Source: JAUXFS01 sp050329575
GTDB taxonomy: Bacteria; Pseudomonadota; Alphaproteobacteria; Rhodospirillales; Defluviicoccaceae
Reading direction: 5' to 3'
Assembly (NCBI GenBank): GCA_050329575.1
Contig: JBHJOP010000055.1
Span: 1 to 50,257, forward strand
DNA: 50,257 bases
The notes under the pieces were generated by a model. The model was not told the DNA's origin. It saw only the letters and a program-made list of their open reading frames with translations, and did no database searches. The position numbers and the translations under genes were made by a program. This document shows, one piece after another, positions 25,761 through 33,649 of this stretch (position 1 is its first letter; each line of letters begins with the position of its first letter).

Positions 25761-26821
25761 CCGCGGATCGCCCCCTCGGCCGGTCCGCTCGCGCTGTCGG
25801 AAGGGGGGGCTCCGGCGCTCCAGAACGGCTCGCCGCGGCAGTAATCCTCCCACAGCCTGGTCACGTCTCGCTCGCGGTCGCCGGCGACATGGCTGTGCCA
25901 GCCGACGACGAGCCCGGCCGCGTAGGTGAACCGCGCTCGTTCCTTGCCGCGCAACGTCTTGGCCACCCGCGCGAGGAGCGTGCGGGCGACCTCGACGTCG
26001 TTGCTGGTGCCGAGAGCGTCCTGAAGTTTCTTCAGGCCGGCCAAGTAGGTGGCGTACTTCCGGCGCGAATAAAGGGAGCTGAAGAACTCGAGAGCGTAGC
26101 GCAGCTTCTTGATCTGGATGCGAACGGCATGCCGTTGTTCGGCGTTCAGGGTCGGGAAGTCCTCGCCCGCGGCCAGAACCTCCCGGTGTCGTTCGGCGAT
26201 CACCTCGGAGGCGAACGCGATCGCCGGGCCGAGCAACTGTGGCGGGCCGTCGCTAGAGGCGTGTTCATGCCAGCGGTGCCCCCGCGCCCAGGCGCTGAGC
26301 AGCAGCACCAGTCCGAAGTAGCGCTGCGACTGGATCGCCGCCTGGGCGTGCCCGTAGGCGTCGTCGCGGACGGCCTCGGCTTCCAGGCGCAGCCGGGCGA
26401 GGCTCCTCTCGCCGGGCATGCCGTCCATCACCGGCACCAGCACTTCCTCCAGGAAGACGTCCCAGTCGCGCGCCGGGCCGAGCTCGCCGATCAGCCACTT
26501 CAATTCGCCGACGAGATGGCGGTGTTCGTCGGGCGGCAACAGGTGCTGGTAGATGGTCAGACAGGACCGCAGCCGCCGCGTCGCCACCCGCATCTGGTGG
26601 ACGCCCTCCGTGTGGCAGCGCGCGAGAACGCAGGCCTCATTGCCACGCAGATGGTTGATGCCGCTGAGGACGATTTCGGCGAGCGCGTCGGCCGCCGTCG
26701 TCTCCGGCGTAAAGATCGGCGGCTTCGCCTTCTTCCAGGACGGCCGTTTATCCCGGGCTGGGGGACCGAGGCTCCCGCGCGGGCCGGAACAATCCAACAT
26801 GAGTGCACCCACGCCTGTCAT
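25757..26821 (-). CDS. CHAD-domain protein (polyphosphate-binding type)
   Basis: This protein of about 354 residues carries the conserved histidine alpha-helical domain: EGVHQMRVATRRLRSCL, LKWLIGELGPARDWDVFLEE, AVRIQIKKLRYALEFF and LKKLQDALGTSNDVEVAR. CHAD domains bind polyphosphate and target polyP granules. Placement tail to tail with phaC, sharing 4 nt at the stops, links it to storage granules by inference. The start is uncertain: I give ATG 26821, but ATGs at 26860 and 26800 are in frame, and none has a clear ribosome-binding site. There is no CYTH/triphosphatase domain. Confidence 0.85.
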   Translation of the reverse strand: MTGVGALMLDCSGPRGSLGPPARDKRPSWKKAKPPIFTPETTAADALAEIVLSGINHLRGNEACVLARCHTEGVHQMRVATRRLRSCLTIYQHLLPPDEHRHLVGELKWLIGELGPARDWDVFLEEVLVPVMDGMPGERSLARLRLEAEAVRDDAYGHAQAAIQSQRYFGLVLLLSAWARGHRWHEHASSDGPPQLLGPAIAFASEVIAERHREVLAAGEDFPTLNAEQRHAVRIQIKKLRYALEFFSSLYSRRKYATYLAGLKKLQDALGTSNDVEVARTLLARVAKTLRGKERARFTYAAGLVVGWHSHVAGDRERDVTRLWEDYCRGEPFWSAGAPPSDSASGPAEGAIRG

Positions 26822-26930
26822 GACGCCAGTTGCACTGCGTTCCGCACGGATGGCGCCCATCCATGTCCCGGTCGAAGGATTCGATCTCGCCGGGTATCTT
26901 CGGGAACGGCGCAACCCCGATGTGTCACAA

Positions 26931-27017
26931 ATTCGTAATAAAAGGGCCGCTACGAATGTATCGATAGTGTAACATTACGACGAGGCACCTCAAATCGCCA
27001 ATGCGTTTTTTGCATTG
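26931..27017. promoter_or_regulatory. Dyad-rich AT region before the phosphatase-STAS-Mla operon
   Basis: Between the CHAD gene and the operon starting at 27105 lies an AT-rich patch. ATTCGTA (26931-26937) and TACGAAT (26951-26957) form a 7-bp dyad with 20-bp centre spacing, and a third related half-site, ATTACGA, lies at 26974-26980. Further on, CAATGC (26999-27004) and GCATTG (27012-27017) flank GTTTTTT. These look like operator or promoter elements for one or both divergent genes; the regulator is unknown. Confidence 0.45.
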
Positions 27018-27104
27018 TGATCCCGTTCGCGGCGGCGGTCGTTGCCGGGCGCGCCGGCATGCGACGGGTTTGCTCCCGCTGCCCGCTGCGGGCATACTCG
27101 CCCG

Positions 27105-28856
27105 ATGACGAGACCGCTGGTTAACGAAAACCATACCCGCAAGGGCGAAGATGGGTTCTCCGACCACCTCGGACTGCTCGCCTCCATGGGACAGGATTTC
27201 GCCGCCTCGCGCGATATCGACAAGACGCTCGAGCGGGCGTTGGCGCGCATAACCGAGTACTTGGGCGCCGAGAGCGGCGCCCTGTTCATGCTCGACGACG
27301 AAGGCCGGACCCTCACCTGCACCTGTTGCTACGGTGCGACCGCCATTGCCGGCTTTCGTCTGCCCAGCGACCAGGGGATCGTCGGGCGCGCGGTCCAGAA
27401 CAACGTCGGCGAGATCGTTCGCGACGTCGCCGACGATCCCGGGTTCTATCCTGGCGTCGATCATCGCACCGGCTACACCACCAAGTCCATCGTCTGCGCA
27501 CCGATCAGTATACACGACCGACGGATGGGGGCGATCGAACTGATCAACAAGCGGGGTCCGGATCCTCGCTTCTCCTCCGACGATCTCCACATGCTGGAGG
27601 CGATGGCGGCGTCGGCGGGACTGGCGATCCTCAACGCCCGCATGGCCGAGGCGCTGGTCGAGAAGGAACGTTTCGAGCGCGAGCTCGAGCTGGCCGCCGA
27701 GATTCAGCGCAGCCTGCTGCCGAAACGGCGCGACCCCCTGTTCCCGATCCATGGGGCCAGCCTGCCGGCGCGCCTGGTGTCCGGCGATTTCTACGACTTC
27801 TTCGTGCTCGCCGATGGCCGCATCTCGTTCAACATCGGCGACGTCGCCGGCAAGGGGATGAATGCGGCGCTGTTGATGGCGAAGACGGCGAGCCTCTACC
27901 GCTGCCTCGGCAAGACCCTGCATCATCCGGGGGAGCTGCTCGCCCGCATCAACGCCGAGATCCACGAGACGGCGACACGCGGCATGTTCGTCACCATGGT
28001 CGGCGGCATCTACGATCCTGCGACCGGGCGGGTGCGGCTGGCCAACGCCGGGCATGAGCCGCCGCTGCTGCTGCGTCAGGACCGCGAGTTCGTCGCCGTT
28101 CCGGCCGAGGCGCCGCCCCTCGGCATCGCGCCGAGCTCTCCGGCGTTCGACGACTTTCCGGAGACGGAGTTCGCGCTCGACGGCGGAACCCTCTATGTGT
28201 TCACCGACGGCGTGACCGAGGGCCATCTGAAGAGGGGCGGTGTTCTGCAGGTGGGGGGATTGAAGGAGGCGATGCGCAGGTACGCTCGGATGCCATTGCA
28301 CCGGCGGTTGGACAGCATCGTCGCCCTGTTCGGCGGCGGCAATCCGCGTGACGACGTGACGATGCTGGGCGTCGACGACGCCGCGGCGGCGCGGGCGAGG
28401 GAGTCGTCGCGTAAATCGGCGAAGCCGGCGGCGGTCGCCGTCGCGGAAGAGGAATTGATGAAGCTGGAGGTCGGCGCCAGGCCCGATCGCCTGAAGCTGG
28501 TCAGGCGGGCGGTCGCTGAAGCGGCAGCGCTTTGCGGTTGCGGCGAGGCACTCGCCCGCGACCTGATCCTCGCCGTCGACGAGGCCTGCCAGAACGTGAT
28601 CCGCCACGCCTACGGCGACGACGCCGACGGCGACATGGTCCTGGAGATCCGCCGGCGTGGCGACGAACTGATCTTTCTGCTGCGCGATTTCGCGCCGCCT
28701 GTCGATGTCGCCAGGATCCGCCCGCGCGACCTCGACGACGTCCGGCCGGGCGGTCTCGGCACCCACCTGATCGGTGCGGTGATGGATGATGTCGCATTCC
28801 TGCCGCCGCCCGCCGGCGGCGGCAATCTGCTCAGAATGGTCAAGAAGATCGGGTGA
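27105..28856 (+). CDS. GAF - PP2C (SpoIIE-type) phosphatase - HATPase regulator
   Basis: The 583-residue cytoplasmic protein has three domains. Residues about 20-180 are a GAF sensor (GIVGRAVQNN, SIVCAPI). Residues 195-425 are a SpoIIE/RsbU-type PP2C phosphatase with metal-binding aspartates in SGDFYD (D228), IGDVAGKGM (D246), FTDGVTE (D368) and RDDVTM. Residues 455-583 are an RsbW-like GHKL ATPase with an N box DEACQNVIRHAYGD and a G box GGLGTHLI. Such fusions carry both phosphatase and kinase activities for a STAS antagonist, and the STAS gene starts 9 nt downstream. ATG at 27105 is chosen because the preceding in-frame residues are not family-like. Confidence 0.92.
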   Translation: MTRPLVNENHTRKGEDGFSDHLGLLASMGQDFAASRDIDKTLERALARITEYLGAESGALFMLDDEGRTLTCTCCYGATAIAGFRLPSDQGIVGRAVQNNVGEIVRDVADDPGFYPGVDHRTGYTTKSIVCAPISIHDRRMGAIELINKRGPDPRFSSDDLHMLEAMAASAGLAILNARMAEALVEKERFERELELAAEIQRSLLPKRRDPLFPIHGASLPARLVSGDFYDFFVLADGRISFNIGDVAGKGMNAALLMAKTASLYRCLGKTLHHPGELLARINAEIHETATRGMFVTMVGGIYDPATGRVRLANAGHEPPLLLRQDREFVAVPAEAPPLGIAPSSPAFDDFPETEFALDGGTLYVFTDGVTEGHLKRGGVLQVGGLKEAMRRYARMPLHRRLDSIVALFGGGNPRDDVTMLGVDDAAAARARESSRKSAKPAAVAVAEEELMKLEVGARPDRLKLVRRAVAEAAALCGCGEALARDLILAVDEACQNVIRHAYGDDADGDMVLEIRRRGDELIFLLRDFAPPVDVARIRPRDLDDVRPGGLGTHLIGAVMDDVAFLPPPAGGGNLLRMVKKIG

Positions 28857-28865
28857 GAGGACGGA

Positions 28866-29207
28866 ATGAACCATCGGGTGAGGGAGGAACAGGAGAGCAT
28901 CGTCGTCGCCCTCAGCGGCGACATCGATCTGCAGAGCTCGCCGACGGCACGCACGGTGCTGCTGGCGGCGGTCGGCCGCAACCGACCGATCTTCGTCGAT
29001 CTCTCCGACGTCAGCTACATCGACAGCTCCGGCATCGCCTCGCTGGTCGAGGCGCTGCAGGATGCCCGCAAACGGGGTCTGCGTTTCGCGCTGGTCTCGG
29101 TCAGCGAGGCCGCCCGCCGGGTGTTGCAGCTGGCCCGCCTCGACAAGGTGTTCGTCATCCACGCCAGCCTCTCCGACGCCCTCGCGACCGGCGGGTCGCG
29201 GCCCTGA
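28866..29207 (+). CDS. STAS-domain protein (anti-sigma antagonist / MlaB-like)
   Basis: This single STAS domain of 113 residues has the conserved phosphorylation loop VSYIDSSGIASLVEAL, with S54/S55 as the likely target. Two roles are possible. It could be an anti-sigma-factor antagonist of the upstream phosphatase-kinase, or the MlaB-type STAS subunit that binds MlaF in the lipid transporter. It lies between the two, 9 nt after the phosphatase gene and with a single base before mlaE, which fits both. I infer that it couples them. Confidence 0.9.
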   Translation: MNHRVREEQESIVVALSGDIDLQSSPTARTVLLAAVGRNRPIFVDLSDVSYIDSSGIASLVEALQDARKRGLRFALVSVSEAARRVLQLARLDKVFVIHASLSDALATGGSRP

Positions 29208-29208
29208 G

Positions 29209-30024
29209 ATGGCCGCGTTGACGATGCGCGCCGCCACCTCCCGCCTGCTCGTACGGATCGGGCGCGGCAGCGTGCGCGGCGTCGCCGAAGTCGGCGAGGG
29301 CGCCGGGTTGCTCGCCGAGAGCGTCTACTGGCTGATCATGGGGCCGGCGCGTCAGCAGCCCGTTCGGTCGCCCGCAGTGTTCGCACAGATGATGGAGGTC
29401 GGCATCCGCGCCTTGCCGATCGTTGGCGTGATGGCCGCCACCGTCGGCATCATGCTGGCGATCCAGGGCATCTATACGCTGCGGGTGTTCGGCGCAGAGT
29501 CGCGGGTCACCATCGGCATCGCGCTGTCGGTGACGCGCGAGTTCGCGCCGCTGATCACCGCCATTCTGGTCGCCGGACGATCGGGATCGGCGCTCGCCGC
29601 CCGCCTCGGAACCATGAAGATCAACCAGGAGATCGACGCCCTGCAGGTGATGGGGATCGAGCCGGTGCGTTTTCTCGTCGTCCCGGCGGTGCTCGCCTGT
29701 CTGGTGATGGTGCCGGCGCTGACCGTGTTCAGCGACATCGTCGGCCTGACGGCGGCCGGCCTCTATGTCGGCGCCGAGCTCGGCCTCGGCATGGCCGCCT
29801 ACGTCAACGAGACGATCGAGGTGCTGACCGAGAACGACATCCTGCACGGGATCGGCAAGAGTGCCATCTTCGGCGTGCTGATCGCGCTGATCGGGGTGAT
29901 CAACGGGCTGTCGGTGACCGGGGGTGCCGAGGGGGTGGGGCGGTGCACGACCCGGGCGGTGGTGCAGTCGATCGCGGCGATCATCGTCACCGACATGCTG
30001 TTCGTGTTCGTGGTCACGCGCTGA
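29209..30024 (+). CDS. mlaE: MlaE-family ABC transporter permease
   Basis: This 271-residue permease belongs to the MCE/Mla lipid transporter family that moves phospholipids between the inner membrane and the periplasm. It has five to six transmembrane helices, the conserved EFAPLITAILVAGRSGSALAARLGTMK and NQEIDALQVMGIEP signatures, and a C-terminal GGAEGVGRCTTRAVVQS. ATG at 29209 is one base after the STAS stop, so the genes are coupled. Confidence 0.95.
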   Translation: MAALTMRAATSRLLVRIGRGSVRGVAEVGEGAGLLAESVYWLIMGPARQQPVRSPAVFAQMMEVGIRALPIVGVMAATVGIMLAIQGIYTLRVFGAESRVTIGIALSVTREFAPLITAILVAGRSGSALAARLGTMKINQEIDALQVMGIEPVRFLVVPAVLACLVMVPALTVFSDIVGLTAAGLYVGAELGLGMAAYVNETIEVLTENDILHGIGKSAIFGVLIALIGVINGLSVTGGAEGVGRCTTRAVVQSIAAIIVTDMLFVFVVTR

Positions 30025-30025
30025 G

Positions 30026-30859
30026 ATGGAAACCGCGAGTTCTTCGCCGGGGCGAGAGCCGGTGATCGAGGTGCGGGGCCTGGTCAGCCACTACGGACCG
30101 CGCGTGGTGCTGAACGGGATCGACCTCGATGTCTACCCGGGCGAGATCCTGGTGATCATGGGCGGCAGCGGTTCGGGCAAGAGCACGCTTCTGCGGACCA
30201 TGCTGGCGCTGCAGCCGATGACGGCGGGGGCGGTCCGCATCCTCGACGTCGATATCGCCACCGCCGGCGCGCGGGAGCTGGCGGCGTTGCGGCGCAAGCT
30301 CGGCGTCGCGTTCCAGGGCGGCGCCTTGTTCAGCTCGATGACGGTCGCCGAGAACATCGTGCTGCCGCTGGTCGAGCATACCCGCCTCGATCCGGCGACG
30401 ATGTCGATCATGGCGCGGCTGAAACTGGAGGTGGTCGGCCTCGCCGGCTTCGGGTCGCTGATGCCGTCGGAGCTGTCGGGAGGCATGGTCAAGCGCGCCG
30501 CCTTCGCCCGGGCTCTGATCATGGACCCCAAGATCCTGTTCTGCGACGAACCCTCCGCCGGCCTCGATCCGGCGGTCGCCTCGGCGATCGACGATCTGAT
30601 CCTCCGGCTCCGCGATGCCATGGGCACCACCATCGTCGTCGTCACCCACGAGCTCGACAGCGCCTTCAAGATTGCCGACCGCATCGCCGTGCTCGATCAT
30701 GGGCGGATCCTGTTCGTGGGTGCCGTCGACGAACTCCGCCGCCACCCGAGCGAACGCATCCAGAATCTGCTCAACCGTCGGCCGGAGGACGACACCATCG
30801 ACCCGGACGACTACCTGAGGCGGCTCACCGGCGAACCGGAACTGGCGGCGAGACCATGA
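30026..30859 (+). CDS. mlaF: MlaF-family ABC transporter ATPase
   Basis: The 277-residue ATPase energises the MlaE permease. It has Walker A MGGSGSGKST (45-54), Q-loop FQGGALFSSMTV, signature LSGGMVKRAAFARAL and Walker B ILFCDEPSAGLDP, followed by the H-loop VVTHELDSAF. The ATG lies one base after the mlaE stop. The C-terminal extension after about residue 245 (LNRRPEDDTIDPDDYL) is typical of MlaF proteins and contacts MlaB in E. coli. Confidence 0.96.
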   Translation: METASSSPGREPVIEVRGLVSHYGPRVVLNGIDLDVYPGEILVIMGGSGSGKSTLLRTMLALQPMTAGAVRILDVDIATAGARELAALRRKLGVAFQGGALFSSMTVAENIVLPLVEHTRLDPATMSIMARLKLEVVGLAGFGSLMPSELSGGMVKRAAFARALIMDPKILFCDEPSAGLDPAVASAIDDLILRLRDAMGTTIVVVTHELDSAFKIADRIAVLDHGRILFVGAVDELRRHPSERIQNLLNRRPEDDTIDPDDYLRRLTGEPELAARP

Positions 30860-30872
30860 GAAGGACGCTACG

Positions 30873-31850
30873 ATGAAGAGGGCCAGGGTCAACTACGTCG
30901 TCGTCGGCGCCTTCGTGGTGGCGATGATCGTTGCGCTGGTCGGCTCGCTGGCGGTGCTGATGGGGCGGACGGGCCCGACCGACGGCTATCACACGGTGTT
31001 CCGCAACGTCAGCGGCATCAAGTTCGGCACCCAGGTGTTGTTCGAGGGCTATCCGGTCGGCCAGGTCGAGAAGATCACGCCGGTGGCGACGGACGGCGAG
31101 ATCGGCTTCCGGGTGGATTTTCGCGTCCAACGCGGGTGGCGGATCCCCGAGGACAGCATCGCGGCAATCGTCTCGCCGCGGTTGCTGGCGGCGGTCACCA
31201 TCGACATCACCGCCGGACGGTCGGAGGCTGCCCTCGCCCCCGGCGACCGGGTTGCCGGCCGCGACGGAGCCGATGTGTTCGCGGCGATGGCGATGCTGGC
31301 CGGCGAGGTCGCCGATCTGACCCGCGGCAGCCTGCGGCCGCTGCTCGCCACCCTCGACGAGGTGGTCGGCACCGCCGGCCAGCTGCTCGCCAGCGACGGC
31401 GTCGCCCTGACCGCCGAGTTGCGCACCCTCGCCGAGACCGTCAACCGGCGGGCCCCGGCCATTCTCGACAACGTCGAGCGGCTGACCGCTTCCCTCAACG
31501 ACAGCGGAGAGCAGTTGCAGCGGCTGACCAGCCCCGACAACCGGCAGAAGATCGAGGCGCTGATCGGCAGCCTGCAGCAGACCGGCACCAACCTGGTGGC
31601 GCTGACCGGCAGGGTCGATCGGCTCAGCGCGTCGCTGCAAGGCGTCATCGACGACAACCGCACCGACATCCGCCAGTCGCTCGCCAACCTGCGCTACGTG
31701 ACGGAGTCGGTGGCTCGCGACATCGATGCCATCAACCAGAACCTCAGCGGGACGGCGCGCAACATGTTCGAATTCAGCCGCGAGATCCGCCAGAACCCGG
31801 GTGCGTTGCTGGGCGGCACCCGCCCTCGCGACGATGCGAGGCGCCCATGA
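30873..31850 (+). CDS. mlaD: MCE-domain substrate-binding protein (MlaD family)
   Basis: MlaD proteins form periplasmic hexameric rings on the MlaFE complex and carry lipid. The 325-residue protein has an N-terminal transmembrane anchor (about 8-30), one MCE domain (about 36-115, with GIKFGTQVLFEGYPVGQV) and a long helical C-terminal region. It is longer than E. coli MlaD (183 residues) and resembles the alphaproteobacterial type with a coiled extension. ATG at 30873 follows GAAGGACG. Confidence 0.94.
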   Translation: MKRARVNYVVVGAFVVAMIVALVGSLAVLMGRTGPTDGYHTVFRNVSGIKFGTQVLFEGYPVGQVEKITPVATDGEIGFRVDFRVQRGWRIPEDSIAAIVSPRLLAAVTIDITAGRSEAALAPGDRVAGRDGADVFAAMAMLAGEVADLTRGSLRPLLATLDEVVGTAGQLLASDGVALTAELRTLAETVNRRAPAILDNVERLTASLNDSGEQLQRLTSPDNRQKIEALIGSLQQTGTNLVALTGRVDRLSASLQGVIDDNRTDIRQSLANLRYVTESVARDIDAINQNLSGTARNMFEFSREIRQNPGALLGGTRPRDDARRP

Positions 31851-32482
31851 CCGGGGCAACGGGGCGGCCGACCCATGCGCCGCGGACGTTCGCGGGGCGG
31901 CTGCTGGCGGCGCTGGCGCTGGTCGTTCCGCTCGCCGCCTGCGCCGGCCCCACGATCCCGCCCGACCGTTTCTACCGGATCGTCGTCGACGCGCCTCCCG
32001 CGCCCGCGGCCGGTCCCGTTCTCGCCGGTGTGCTGCTGGTCGAACGTCCCGAGGCCGACGGCCTGCTTGGCGGCCGGCCGATCGTCTACGCAGAGGTCGC
32101 GCGGCCCGACGAGTTGCGGGAGCACGGCTACGACTTCTGGGCCGAGCCGCCGGCGCTGATGCTTCAGAACGTCCTGGTCGGCTATCTGCGGGCCGCGAAC
32201 GTCGCCGAGCTCGTCGTGACCCCCGGGCTTCGGGTGAATGCGGACCATCGACTGTCCAGCCGGTTGCGGCGGTTCGAGCATCTCGTCGGCGACTCGCCGG
32301 CGGCGGTGCTCGAAATCGAGTTCGCGCTCCGCGACAACCGCGACGACCGCATCGTCCTGCTCAGGACCTACCGGGCCGAGGCGGTGCCGACCGACGCCAC
32401 CCTGTCGGCGGCCGTCGCGGCCTTCGGCCATGCCTTCACCGCCATCGCCACCCGCCTGAAAGCCGACCTGCGCGACGGCTGA
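31847..32482 (+). CDS. ABC-type transport auxiliary lipoprotein (PqiC-like)
   Basis: This 211-residue product has a signal sequence ending in the lipobox LAAC (about residues 29-32), then a domain like the auxiliary lipoproteins of MCE transporters (PqiC/YmbA type): IPPDRFYRIVVDAPP, LLGGRPIVYAEVARPDELREHGY. It is probably anchored in the outer membrane and receives or docks the MCE tunnel. The start overlaps the mlaD stop as ATGA. It is last in the operon and converges with the cytochrome gene 42 nt away. MlaC and MlaA are not in the window. Confidence 0.88.
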   Translation: MTGATGRPTHAPRTFAGRLLAALALVVPLAACAGPTIPPDRFYRIVVDAPPAPAAGPVLAGVLLVERPEADGLLGGRPIVYAEVARPDELREHGYDFWAEPPALMLQNVLVGYLRAANVAELVVTPGLRVNADHRLSSRLRRFEHLVGDSPAAVLEIEFALRDNRDDRIVLLRTYRAEAVPTDATLSAAVAAFGHAFTAIATRLKADLRDG

Positions 32483-32497
32483 CCGGGGACGCGGACG

Positions 32498-32516
32498 GTC
32501 AGCGCCCGGGTCTGAC
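32498..32516. terminator. Weak hairpin between convergent operons
   Basis: GTCAG (32498-32502) and CTGAC (32512-32516) flank a 9-nt loop in the 42-nt gap between the lipoprotein gene and the convergent molybdoenzyme operon. With only five pairs and no T run it is a weak candidate. Confidence 0.25.
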
Positions 32517-32524
32517 GATGCGCC

Positions 32525-32977
32525 TCACGGCGACCGGGACCGGTACGCCGGCGCCCCGGTCGCGCCGCCTCGATGACGCCGACGCCAGAACCAGATCGAC
32601 GCTCCCGCCGGCCCCGCCAGCAGCACGATCCAGTCGAGGCCGACCCGCCAGGTGGGCGCCGGTGACGCGGACGCCAACTGATCGACCACGAGGTCGCGAT
32701 CGCCGGGCGCGAGGTGGGTGCCGTGCAACACCTGCATCCGCAGGACGACGAGGTGCCACGCCAAGCGGCTGTGCGTCTTGTTGCCGTAGGACTCGGCGCC
32801 GTGGCATTTCGTGCATCGCTCGACGAGCAGGCGCCCGGGGTCGACGCCATCCTGCGCGCTCGCCGCTCGCGGCGGGTCGACGACCGGAAGGATGAGCAGG
32901 GCGAACGCCGCCAACCGCAAGGGCCACGGAGAGGCGCGACGCGCCGGCCGACGGCCGCGATCCGCGCATCTGTTCAT
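32525..32977 (-). CDS. Membrane-anchored monoheme c-type cytochrome
   Basis: The 150-residue protein has a twin-basic N-terminus and signal or anchor helix (about 17-42, ending ASAQ), a single heme-binding CTKCH (C55, C58, H59) with probable axial ligand M81 (VVLRMQVLHG), and a C-terminal transmembrane helix (about 112-132) followed by RRRHR. It should face the periplasm and pass electrons to or from the molybdoenzyme complex. The ATG at 32977 overlaps the torD-like stop by 4 nt. It is last in the operon. Confidence 0.88.
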   Translation of the reverse strand: MNRCADRGRRPARRASPWPLRLAAFALLILPVVDPPRAASAQDGVDPGRLLVERCTKCHGAESYGNKTHSRLAWHLVVLRMQVLHGTHLAPGDRDLVVDQLASASPAPTWRVGLDWIVLLAGPAGASIWFWRRRHRGGATGAPAYRSRSP

Positions 32978-33645
32978 CCCGCCGGTGTCCGCGCCGTCGT
33001 CGACGGCGCGGACGGGCGGGACACGCCGGTCCCGACGGCCATTGCCGCGACCAGAATCTCGAGCAGTGGACGGTGCGGGGCCGGAAGATCCCGCTCGATG
33101 GCCGCACGGTCGATCCGCACCATCAGCGCCGGGATCCAGGGTCGGACGAAGGACTCGACGAACGTCGACGCCGCGCCGGCGAAATCTCGGCGTTCCGGGT
33201 CCTCGGCCGCGGCGGCCTCGGCGAGGAGGAGCGCCACGAACTCCAGTTGAACCGAGAGATGGTCGGACAGATCCTTGAAGCCGGCGGCCCGCGCCATCCC
33301 GTGGTGGTGGTAGCAGGCTTCCATCGCCACGACGCTGGGTCCCAGCACGGCGCCGTCGAGATAGAGCCCGGCGTTGAGCGGTGCCGGCACCGGCGGCGCG
33401 AGATGGAACTGACTGTAGAGAACGAGCAGGGCGCGGTCGTCGGCGACCCGTGCCATCTCGGCGCGGAAGCGACGCAGATCTCGGTCGATCTCGACGGGAA
33501 TGGCATCCGCGCACGCCGTCAGATCGTCCGCGAGGACGCCGGACATGGCAGCATGGATTCCTTCCGTCATCGGGGGCAGGAAGACGCGGGACAGCAGCAG
33601 GTAGAGATCGCTCCGTGCCTGCAGCCGACCCGTGTCCGTTGTCAT
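32974..33645 (-). CDS. TorD/DmsD-family molybdoenzyme chaperone
   Basis: The 223-residue all-helical protein has the family core, LYLLLSRVFLPP at the N-terminus, LLVLYSQFHLAPPVPAPLNAGLYLDG, and SDHLSVQLEFVALLLAEA. These chaperones bind the Tat signal peptide and assist cofactor insertion of a specific molybdoenzyme, here the Tat-exported catalytic subunit encoded at 35751-38246. It starts 4 nt after the NrfD-like gene and overlaps the cytochrome gene by 4 nt. Confidence 0.92.
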   Translation of the reverse strand: MTTDTGRLQARSDLYLLLSRVFLPPMTEGIHAAMSGVLADDLTACADAIPVEIDRDLRRFRAEMARVADDRALLVLYSQFHLAPPVPAPLNAGLYLDGAVLGPSVVAMEACYHHHGMARAAGFKDLSDHLSVQLEFVALLLAEAAAAEDPERRDFAGAASTFVESFVRPWIPALMVRIDRAAIERDLPAPHRPLLEILVAAMAVGTGVSRPSAPSTTARTPAG

Positions 33646-33649
33646 CGCG

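Noticed and set aside
28866..29207. Treating the STAS gene as an ordinary sigma-factor regulator
   Set aside because: No sigma factor or separate anti-sigma gene is adjacent; its one-base spacing to mlaE makes a transporter link at least as likely.
26925..29237. Long minus-strand open frame opposite the phosphatase and STAS genes
   Set aside because: Antisense shadow of genes with clear domain motifs; the translation has no recognisable domain.
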